A DNA stretch of 26,742 bases from a virus, in IMG/VR virus record IMGVR_UViG_3300037963_002268, positions 1-26,742 of that record; one strand, written 5' to 3'. Below, piece by piece: positions 5,950 through 13,600 of this stretch (position 1 is the stretch's first letter; every line of letters begins with the position of its first letter). Under the pieces are notes generated by a model that saw only the letters and a program-made list of their open reading frames with translations, did not search any database and had not been told where the DNA came from. Position numbers and translations under genes: made by a program.

Positions 5950-6026
5950 TGGAGGTGGTAGGAATCGAACCTACGTTGGTTAGATGAGTAGTTGGATAAG
6001 CATATAACCCTGACCAGATCACCCCC
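5950..6026 (-). tRNA. tRNA-like element with intact acceptor stem and T-arm but no recognisable anticodon arm
   Basis: Read on the - strand, the 5' end GGGGGTG (6026-6020) pairs over 7 bp (one G-U) with CACCTCC (5957-5951), and an A discriminator follows at 5950. The T-arm is perfect: GTAGG, loop TTCGATT, CCTAC (5974-5958). No CCA is encoded. The 45 bases between do not fold as a normal D-arm plus anticodon arm. I tried every 5-7-5 window and found no 5-bp stem. The only good pairing is GGTTA with TAACC, separated by 22 bases. It is either a degenerate tRNA, a tRNA with an insertion, or a tRNA-derived site. Amino-acid identity cannot be given. TATACT on the - strand (6039-6034) lies 7 bases upstream and could be its -10 box. 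Confidence 0.5.
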
Positions 6027-6037
6027 TGTCTACAGTA

Positions 6038-6091
6038 TACTATATATAGTGTAGTCTAAACATACTATATGTAGTGGTACTATATATTGTA
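6038..6091. repeat. Three copies of a TACTATAT-type partly palindromic motif
   Basis: Copies are TACTATATATAGTG (6038-6051), TACTATATGTAGTG (6063-6076) and TACTATATATTGTA (6078-6091). The first contains a perfect 12-bp palindrome, ACTATATATAGT. Start-to-start distances are 25 and 15 bases. Their place between the tRNA-like element and the late operon suggests repressor or activator sites, or divergent promoter elements. The sequence is AT-rich, so part of the similarity may be compositional. Confidence 0.45.
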
Positions 6092-6319
6092 TTGTTTATA
6101 TGTCGAGTATGAGTAGTAGACGTAACTAACCCTGTGTCACTCCCAACCCAAACCAGTTTATTAAGTGTAGTAACAGTAAATGCGCTCTCTCTCTAATAAA
6201 TAAAATGTGAGGAATGTGGCTCAACCCACGACTAAGGCGGTCCTGCTATGCCAACCCTGTTAACGGCTCTTGATCTTGTGGCGTTTGTATAGGCAGGAAC
6301 ACCACAATGCTTATCCCAG
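6092..6319. other. Non-coding leader region before the late operon, possible RNA structure
   Basis: No gene is seen. Two 6-bp complementary pairs stand out: TCCTGC (6241-6246) with GCAGGA (6293-6298), and TTGTGG (6276-6281) with CCACAA (6302-6307). They interleave, so together they would form a pseudoknot rather than nested hairpins. A smaller hairpin (GTGG/CCAC) is possible near 6217-6230. No consensus promoter was found. Confidence 0.3.
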
Positions 6320-6338
6320 TATGCTACACTATAGCATA
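6320..6338 (+). promoter_or_regulatory. Perfect inverted repeat overlapping an extended -10 promoter-like site before the terminase gene
   Basis: TATGCTA (6320-6326) and TAGCATA (6332-6338) are perfect 7-bp arms around CACTA. Inside lies TG-C-TACACT (6322-6330), an extended -10-like element. If used, transcription would start near 6337, leaving an almost leaderless mRNA for the ATG at 6344. This would agree with the absence of a Shine-Dalgarno sequence there. The repeat could be an operator covering the late promoter. No -35 box is recognisable. Confidence 0.4.
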
Positions 6339-6343
6339 GAGAT

Positions 6344-8251
6344 ATGTCAAATAATGAAAAAATCACCATCTGTGTAGCAGACAACTGTTTAGTCCCCTTA
6401 CCAGAAGGTCGTAAAAAATACTGTAGTGATAGATGTTCTAAAAGAACAAGACAACGTGCATGGCGTGCAAACAAACCAACTAAGGATTACCACGTAGACA
6501 AAGCAGTAGATGAGAATGTACAGAAGCGTAGAGGAGACTACTACGCCATTATGAAGAAAAAAAATTTTTTTAACGACATTTTAGAAGGCAAGAAAACAAA
6601 GAAGGAAGTAGCAAACATACTAAGCTGTAGTCCATCTACAATATCACGTGCAGTAGCAGCATATCTCGAAGATGTAGAAAAAGAAGCAGCATTAGAACGG
6701 CGTGGGGATCCCTTCGAGCTGCAAGCTGACGTAGATTCTTTTGTAGAGTTTCGTGATCAATATTTCTTAACAGAACAAGGTAAAAATTATGAGACACCAG
6801 ACTTTCAAAAGAAGTGGATAGGTGCTATCTTAGATAGTATAAAGCACGGTAAAAGACTTATGATCTTGTCACCACCTAGACATGGTAAGACAGATTTGTT
6901 AACACACTTTTGCGTATACATGATTTGTAAGAATCCAAACATACGTATCATGTGGTGCGGTGGTAACGAAGATATTGCACGTAACTCTGTAGGTGCGGTG
7001 CTAGATCACTTGGAGAATAATGAAGGACTCATACAAGATTACGGAGACTGGGACGGATTTAGACCTTCTAATAGAGGCGGAAAGAGTTGGTCGTCCAGTC
7101 AATTTACTGTTGCAACTAGAACAGTCTCTGGTATTAAGTCGCCAACTCTTGTCGCAATTGGAAAAGGAGGTAAGATCCTTTCCAGAGACGCAGACCTTAT
7201 TATCGCAGACGACATTGAAGATCATGGAAGTACTGTGCAACCAAGTGCTAGAGAAAACACCAGGAACTGGTGGACCACAACATTACAGTCTAGGAAAGAG
7301 GAACACACAGGCATGGTCGTCATTGGATCAAGACAGCACCCAGACGATTTATACCATCATCTCTTAGAAAACAAAGCATGGGAGACTATTGTAGACCGTG
7401 CGCATGACTTAGAAGTACCACTTGAAGATGAAACTATAGACCATACAAAACACATGCTATGGTCAACTAAACGTACACACAAGTGGTTAATGGAACAACT
7501 AAGTGCAGCAGAGACAACAGGTGGTAGAAATATATTTGAGATGGTCTATCTAAACAAAGCTATACCAGAAGGTATGGAGTTATTTACAGCAGAGATGATT
7601 GATAAGTGTTTAGATAAATCAAGGAAGCTAGGAGACATACCACCACACACAAGTCTTATTGCAGGACTAGATCCTGCTAGTACAGGATACCAGGCAGCAG
7701 TGCTTTGGGCATATAACGTAAAAACACAACAAGTATGGCTAGTAGATATGAAAAATGATCAAGGCGGTGGTATACAAAAAGCACATAACCTAATGAAAGA
7801 ATGGTATGACAAGTATTGGTTAAGTCACTGGATCATAGAAGAAAACGGATTCCAACGTGCTATTGGTCAAGATAGAGATATAAAGTTATGGGCAGCTAAT
7901 CATGGTGTACGTATAGAAGGACACCAGACATACAAAAACAAATGGGATCCTACGTTTGGTGTTACAAGCATGGTAGGCATGTATGAGCAAGAAAAGATAA
8001 ACATACCGTATGCAGACGCTAAGACACAAAGACTTGTCAATATATTTAGACAACAATTAATTTATTTTTCACAAGCAGGTGCTAGTAATTCACGTAACGT
8101 AAAAACTAAAACTGACTTAGTTATGGCTAGTTGGTTTCCTATGAAACGTATACGTACCAATGTAAAAATGATGTTAGCTGAAGCAGAAAGCGACTATACT
8201 CCTTCCTATAGCTATTATAAGCAAAGCGAATACAACGAGGTTTTTTGGTAA
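6344..8251 (+). CDS. terL: Terminase large subunit with fused N-terminal zinc finger and HTH
   Basis: The 635-aa product is the DNA-packaging motor. The ATPase part has an adenine-binding segment PDFQKKW (152-158), Walker A SPPRHGKT (176-183) and Walker B LIIADD (285-290). The nuclease part has acidic residues in LDPASTG (D443), IEENGFQ (E499/E500) and KTDLVMASW (D591), the RNase H-like arrangement of TerL proteins. Unusually, the first 110 residues carry a zinc finger (C10, C15, C27, C31, followed by a basic stretch) and an HTH at about 82-108 (TKKEVANIL ... SPSTISRAV). No separate small terminase is seen upstream, so this part may take over DNA recognition. An in-frame TAG at 6332 and the zinc finger fix the start at 6344. 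It overlaps the portal gene by one base (TAATG). Confidence 0.93.
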   Translation: MSNNEKITICVADNCLVPLPEGRKKYCSDRCSKRTRQRAWRANKPTKDYHVDKAVDENVQKRRGDYYAIMKKKNFFNDILEGKKTKKEVANILSCSPSTISRAVAAYLEDVEKEAALERRGDPFELQADVDSFVEFRDQYFLTEQGKNYETPDFQKKWIGAILDSIKHGKRLMILSPPRHGKTDLLTHFCVYMICKNPNIRIMWCGGNEDIARNSVGAVLDHLENNEGLIQDYGDWDGFRPSNRGGKSWSSSQFTVATRTVSGIKSPTLVAIGKGGKILSRDADLIIADDIEDHGSTVQPSARENTRNWWTTTLQSRKEEHTGMVVIGSRQHPDDLYHHLLENKAWETIVDRAHDLEVPLEDETIDHTKHMLWSTKRTHKWLMEQLSAAETTGGRNIFEMVYLNKAIPEGMELFTAEMIDKCLDKSRKLGDIPPHTSLIAGLDPASTGYQAAVLWAYNVKTQQVWLVDMKNDQGGGIQKAHNLMKEWYDKYWLSHWIIEENGFQRAIGQDRDIKLWAANHGVRIEGHQTYKNKWDPTFGVTSMVGMYEQEKINIPYADAKTQRLVNIFRQQLIYFSQAGASNSRNVKTKTDLVMASWFPMKRIRTNVKMMLAEAESDYTPSYSYYKQSEYNEVFW

Positions 8252-9996
8252 TGGTGTATACCCCAGACGAACTATTAATTAAGACGGACGACTTAAAAGG
8301 CATGCACGAGCATAGTGGTCACTATGAGTATCGTGATAGAGTCCGTTCTATTATGAATGGTGGTAGCAATGGTATTGCAGCATTACTTGGTGAGAGTGCA
8401 AAAAACTACGATATAGATTTACCAATACCTAATCTTATAAATTCTGGATTAGAACACCTAGCACAAAAATTAGGACGTATGCCAGACATAAAGGTAGACG
8501 CTTATGCAGATAGTGAACGTGCTAAAAACAAAGCAGAGAAATTAGAACGTATTGTATCTAACTTAGACGGTTATTCTAAAATGGATATGCAGCTACCACA
8601 AGCTGCTAGATGGCTACCTGGTTATGGTTTTTGTGTATGGATTATTAGACAAAAGATGTCACCAGATGGCATTATGTATCCACATGCAGAACTACGTGAT
8701 CCTTACGATTGTTATCCAGGATATTACGGACCAGACCAAGATCCAAAAGAATTAGCACTTATACGTTTAGTACCTAATCAAGTTATTAAAAGCATGTACC
8801 CACAAGCGCAAGTTATGGTTGACGAATCAAGTCAGTTCCCATCAGGTTATAGTAAATTCAAATACCATGATGGTTTTCAACGTGGTTGGGATAATCATTT
8901 AGCTGACGGTACAGAACTTGTTGAATACTATGACGAAGAAGGTACATACGTATTTTTACCAGATACAAAACAAATATTAGATTTTACACCTAATCCATTA
9001 AAGTCAGGACCACGCTTTGTTATATCTAAACGATTTAGTTTTGATAGATTAAGCGGTCAATACGATCACGTATTAGGACTTATGGCAGCTATGGCAAAGA
9101 TAAACGTATTGTCAATTATTGCTATGGAAGACAGTGTATTTACAGAGACAAACATTATTGGTGAGTTAGAAAGTGGGAACTACAAACGTGGTAGATTTGC
9201 AGTCAATTACTTAACACCTGGTTCACAAGTAGCTAAACCACCAAACAATGTTCCCTATCAGTTGTTTCAACAGATAGACAGAATAGAACGACAACTACGT
9301 GTTGGTTCTAGTTATCCAGTAAGTGATGACGCAATATCTCCTAACTCTTTTGTTACAGGTAGGGGATTACAAGAGTTACTATCGTCTGTTGATCTAAACG
9401 TAAAAGAATATCAGTTATCACTAAAAAACGCAATGGAAGAACTAGATTACAAACGTTTAGAGATGGACGAAGTGCTTAATGGTAATAAGAAAAAACCATT
9501 AGCAGGTTACTTAAAAGGTACAGCTTTTGCAGAACAATATACACCTTCAGCAGACATACAAGGTATGTACAAGACAAGACGTGTGTATGGAGTTATGGCA
9601 GGTTTTGATGAACCAACAAAGATTGTTTCTGGATTACAGTTATTACAAGCAGGCATTATTGACAAAGAGACATTGCAAGAAAACATGGACGGTCTTGACA
9701 ATATACAAAAAATTAATGACAGAATACTTAAAGACGAAGCAGAACGTACTTTGTTTGAGACATTAAAAGTACAAGCAAGTCAAGGTGATCCTAAAGCAAC
9801 TATGGCGTTAGTGCAGATTTACAAAAATCCTAATAGCATGCAAAGGATACTAGATAAATTTTATACAGCAGAACAACCTGAAGTACCAGAAGGTGAAGCT
9901 GCATTACTAGAACAAATGATGGGCGGAGGTCAAGTACCACAAGGTCCTGCACCAGACATAAGATCATTACTTCTTGGAGGTGTGCAAGGTGGCTAG
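8251..9996 (+). CDS. Portal protein
   Basis: I use ATG 8251, which overlaps the terminase stop as TAATG. TTG 8245 is less likely. The 581-aa product lies directly after terL, the usual place of the portal gene. It has the composition of portal proteins: an N-terminal helical region with NLINSGLEHLAQKLGRMPDI and a basic helix (ERAKNKAEKLERIV). A beta-rich wing follows (HAELRDPYDCYPGYYG; LVEYYDEEGTYVF), then a long helical stem/crown (QQIDRIERQLRVGS; SLKNAMEELDYKRLEMDEVL) and a flexible, Gly/Pro-rich C-terminus. A portal forms the dodecameric ring at one capsid vertex, through which DNA is packaged by the terminase and later ejected. Length fits the 450-750 aa range. Position and architecture support the call; I cannot name the subfamily. 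Confidence 0.8.
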   Translation: MVYTPDELLIKTDDLKGMHEHSGHYEYRDRVRSIMNGGSNGIAALLGESAKNYDIDLPIPNLINSGLEHLAQKLGRMPDIKVDAYADSERAKNKAEKLERIVSNLDGYSKMDMQLPQAARWLPGYGFCVWIIRQKMSPDGIMYPHAELRDPYDCYPGYYGPDQDPKELALIRLVPNQVIKSMYPQAQVMVDESSQFPSGYSKFKYHDGFQRGWDNHLADGTELVEYYDEEGTYVFLPDTKQILDFTPNPLKSGPRFVISKRFSFDRLSGQYDHVLGLMAAMAKINVLSIIAMEDSVFTETNIIGELESGNYKRGRFAVNYLTPGSQVAKPPNNVPYQLFQQIDRIERQLRVGSSYPVSDDAISPNSFVTGRGLQELLSSVDLNVKEYQLSLKNAMEELDYKRLEMDEVLNGNKKKPLAGYLKGTAFAEQYTPSADIQGMYKTRRVYGVMAGFDEPTKIVSGLQLLQAGIIDKETLQENMDGLDNIQKINDRILKDEAERTLFETLKVQASQGDPKATMALVQIYKNPNSMQRILDKFYTAEQPEVPEGEAALLEQMMGGGQVPQGPAPDIRSLLLGGVQGG

Positions 9997-10225
9997 TCCA
10001 TTTAACGAACGTGAATTATTAAATTATAAATTTAGTGACATTGTCAACAACTGTTTAGTAGATGTATGGCAAAAAACAGAAGAAGCAATAGCTGATCACG
10101 AAGATGAGTTATATATTGAAGAACCAGAATTATCACCTATGCCACAAGGCATGATTGTTCAATATATACCTAATGGACTTATAATATTTTTTGGACAACA
10201 GGGAGACTTAGATGGCGAATGGTAG
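9989..10225 (+). CDS. Small acidic hypothetical protein, 78 aa
   Basis: I place the start at GTG 9989: GGAGG at 9976-9980 lies 8 bases upstream, and the gene overlaps the portal stop by 8 bases. A TTG at 9974 would add five residues. The 78-aa product (MASPFNERELLNYKFSDIVN ...) is acidic. It has an N-terminal helix and a C-terminal hydrophobic strand pair (GMIVQYIPNGLIIFFG). Its position between the portal and structural genes suggests a virion or assembly role, but no family is recognised. Confidence 0.55.
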   Translation: MASPFNERELLNYKFSDIVNNCLVDVWQKTEEAIADHEDELYIEEPELSPMPQGMIVQYIPNGLIIFFGQQGDLDGEW

Positions 10226-10670
10226 TAGCAGAGAACGTGGCAGAAGAGGTGGAGTAAAGAGACCTGCTGCTGTTAGCGGTCCTGGACGACTTTCAAGAAG
10301 AACAGATGGTGCAGCACCTAGCATAGAAGATGTTAGAGGTATGATTACAGAATCTGCAGGTGAAGAACAAGCACTTGTAGAACAAGTAAGACAAGGCAAT
10401 GTAGAACAACCACAAACTACATTTGCAGCACAACCACAACAAGCACCACAACAATTAGGTGGAGTAGAACCTGGTGTAGCAGATGTATTTGCACCAGGAC
10501 AAGATGACCTAAATGCTTACACACGTCCACCAATGGAAGATCAATTCTTAGAACCTGATGATGTTATGTTAATACGTGCAATGGCAGAAGTTAATCCTAC
10601 TGCAGAACTTTTAGGTTTACTAAAGTTTGCTTCTGATAGGCAGATAGGTAGATCGCAGCGTAAACTCTAA
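10212..10670 (+). CDS. Arg/Gly-rich, Gln-rich low-complexity protein, probable virion or assembly protein
   Basis: ATG 10212 follows GGGAG (10201-10205) and overlaps the previous gene. The 152-aa product starts with a strongly basic, disordered stretch (SSRERGRRGGVKRP) and the segment VSGPGRLSRRTDG. From memory, very similar VSGPG-LS-RTDG segments occur in small post-portal proteins of other phages. The middle is Gln/Ala/Pro-rich (residues about 68-85). The C-terminus is a more ordered helix (DDVMLIRAMAEVNPTAELLGLLKFA). A basic disordered N-terminus could bind DNA or act as an assembly adaptor. No enzymatic domain is visible. Confidence 0.65.
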   Translation: MANGSSRERGRRGGVKRPAAVSGPGRLSRRTDGAAPSIEDVRGMITESAGEEQALVEQVRQGNVEQPQTTFAAQPQQAPQQLGGVEPGVADVFAPGQDDLNAYTRPPMEDQFLEPDDVMLIRAMAEVNPTAELLGLLKFASDRQIGRSQRKL

Positions 10671-13600
10671 TGGCAGAATTTCATAGAGATAATCCTGCAC
10701 AAGAGCAAGAGTTTTATCAAGAAATAATTAAAAGACAAGCAACGTATAAACGTGCTAAACAATCTATAAGTAAAGATGACGCAGTGCGTGCTTCTGCAAT
10801 ATCACAAGCGTATCCTAACTTTTCTCCTGATGTAATTACAGCGTTAACAACATTACAAGTAAAACCTGAAGCAACAGTGTTAAACGATATATCTAAGATG
10901 ATTGCACAATCTAACAGTCAAACAATATTAGATAAAGTATTTGAACCATTACAAGCAGGTGTACGTCTAGGATTTTTAGGATTAGAAGATTTATATAGAA
11001 CTACAGTAGATAGACCTATTAACTCTTTTATTGCTTCTACATTTGGTGATAAAGCAGAAACACTTACATTTAGTGAAGCATATAGACAGTCAGGTAAATC
11101 TACTGTTAAACAACTTATTGGTGAATTAAACAAAGGTAAAAAAATTAATTTAGGTGAAGGATTTTTACCACAATCAGAAGTATTTGATCCTGCTAATCCA
11201 CAGTCAAAGTTTTATGACGAATACCAGTACATGATACGTAGTGGTTTTGACGAAGGCAGAGCGCAATCAATTATACAAAATTATCTTGGTACACCAATAA
11301 CAACTATAGATAGACAAATGCAAGAAGGTAATGAAAACTTTACAATCACAAGTCAATACGGAACTGCACCAATATCTCTTGGTAGATCATTAGCATTGCA
11401 AGTTGCAGAACCTAACACTAGAACATTTAATGTTGTGTCAGGTGTGTTAGACGCAGGTAAAGCATTATTTTTAGATCCTGCAAACTATTTGTCATTAGGA
11501 TTAAAAGCATTTACTAAATCTAAAAAATCATTAAAGATACCTGATTATTTGGCAAAAGAATTAGAAAAAATAGAACCAGATAAATTAACAAAAGCACAAA
11601 AAGAATACATTGGTGCAGTTAATAAAGGTTGGGGACTGCCTTTTATATCTGGTAGGTCTGTATCTAATTATCTATCTAAAGATCCTGGTGGTAAAAAACT
11701 TATAAACTATTTTGCAGAATTAGATAGTCCTAATAAATTTATGGAGTTGACAGGTATTACAGATAGAGAAGCTATTGCAGCGTTTATGGACATATCACAA
11801 GACTTTACAAAGTCTGCAGCAGAAAAACAATCTGCTATGCAAAACTTATTGACTGAGTTTTTAGAAGATCCTTTTGGTCCATTTGGTACAGGTCAAGCAC
11901 CAACAGTAGGTGCAATAGGTAGATTTTTAGGTGGTAGAGCAGAAGATTTACTAGGTGGCGTACCAGAAGGTACAGGTAAATTATTTGGTGCAAAAAAAGT
12001 TATAAAGACAAAACTTATGGATAGTCCTAATAGATCAGCAAGAATATTATCTACATACGCAGGTGAGTTTCCATATAGATATGTTGACAGCAACCAGTTA
12101 GATGACGCAGTATCTAACATAAAAGGTTGGTTAGATCAAACTACTGTTGATCCTATAGCTAAAGATCAAATTATAAACAGAGCTGTAAGACTAGAAGATG
12201 GCGATCAAACAGGATTATTTAACGTTGTAAAAGACATGGTTACATTTGCTACAGATGATTTAGTAGATAACTATGGTGTAAACAAAGAGGACGCATTTAC
12301 ATTTAGCAGAATTTTTGAAGATTACTTACCAGAACTACGTGCATATTTTATTGACGCAGTTACAGGTAACAATGTTGCTAATCCTGGTGCAAAGATAAGT
12401 CAAACAATTATTGACAACAAAGCATTTGTTAATCCTGATCCACACTTGTTAACAGAGTTTATAAATAGAACTATACCTTTACCAGATCCAGGACAACTAT
12501 CCAGAGCTATGAACTCTATGTCATTGATTAGAGCTAAAGCGTCTGAAGCAGGAATAGATATGTTTAGTAAGTTACCTGCAAATATACGTGCAGGCACAAT
12601 GTCTAAAATTATAGATAGTTACTATTCAGACTTTTGGAAACCGTTTGTATTGTTACGTGGTGCTTGGTTATTACGTGTTGTTGGTGAAGAGCAGCTACGT
12701 ATGTATACACGTGGTTATGACAATATATTTTCAAGACCATTATCTGTATTGTCATTAGGATTACTTAAAAAACCTAATAAGACAGAAGCAGCAAGATGGA
12801 CAAGCAAAGATGTTAAGTTTGCAGATTTATTAGGTAATCCATTAGATGAAGCGTTAGAGTGGCAACAAGCTAGTTCACGTAGGTATGGATCAAATAACTT
12901 TGACTATTTGTTTGGTGGTGCATACAAAGCAGGTAGAAGGCGTAAAAAACCTGGTGTACACCCTATGGACGTTGTTACAAAAGAGGACGCATTACGTAAT
13001 AGAGAGACGCAACCAAGACTTATACAAAAATATTTTGATGACGGTATTGTACGTGAGATAGCACATTTGCATTATGACAGATTATTTAACTTCTTATTTA
13101 GAGGTGCAATGACTAAAAAACAAAGAGACGCAAGATTAAAAGAGTTTGTAGAAGGTGATAGCTTACGTGCTAAAGAAATTATAGAAGCATATAGTAAAGG
13201 CGGTCCTACATACAGAGCAAGAATGAATACTGCAGGTGGTCGATATGCTTATGCAGAATCTATTACAGCACGTGTAAATCAGCTAGCAGGTGGATCATTT
13301 ACACAAGAACTTGATGTATTAGATGATTTGTCAAGAAGAATAAACGTAGATGATATAGATTTTGGTAAAACACCATTTCCATTGTCAGTAGAAAAAACAG
13401 CTAATAACAATATACTAGAAATGTTGTTACGTAACAGATTAAACAGATTAGATGGTAAACAATTTGTTGATGAAACATTAGATGATTTTTTTGACAGCAT
13501 AAAAAATGGAGATCAAACAATATACAGAAATGTTAAAAAGAAATTATTAAGTGATGAGTACATAGAGAGCTTACCTAACGTTGTTGCTGTTGGTAAAACA

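Noticed and set aside
5762-6022. Open frame of 86 codons on the - strand in the non-coding region
   Set aside because: It runs through the tRNA-like element, whose T-arm gives the familiar false peptide (VGSIPTTSTN). It has no ribosome-binding site and odd composition.
6232-6474. Open frame of 80 codons on the - strand across the terminase start
   Set aside because: It overlaps the promoter-like repeat and the zinc-finger coding start of terL, and shows no domain or start signal.
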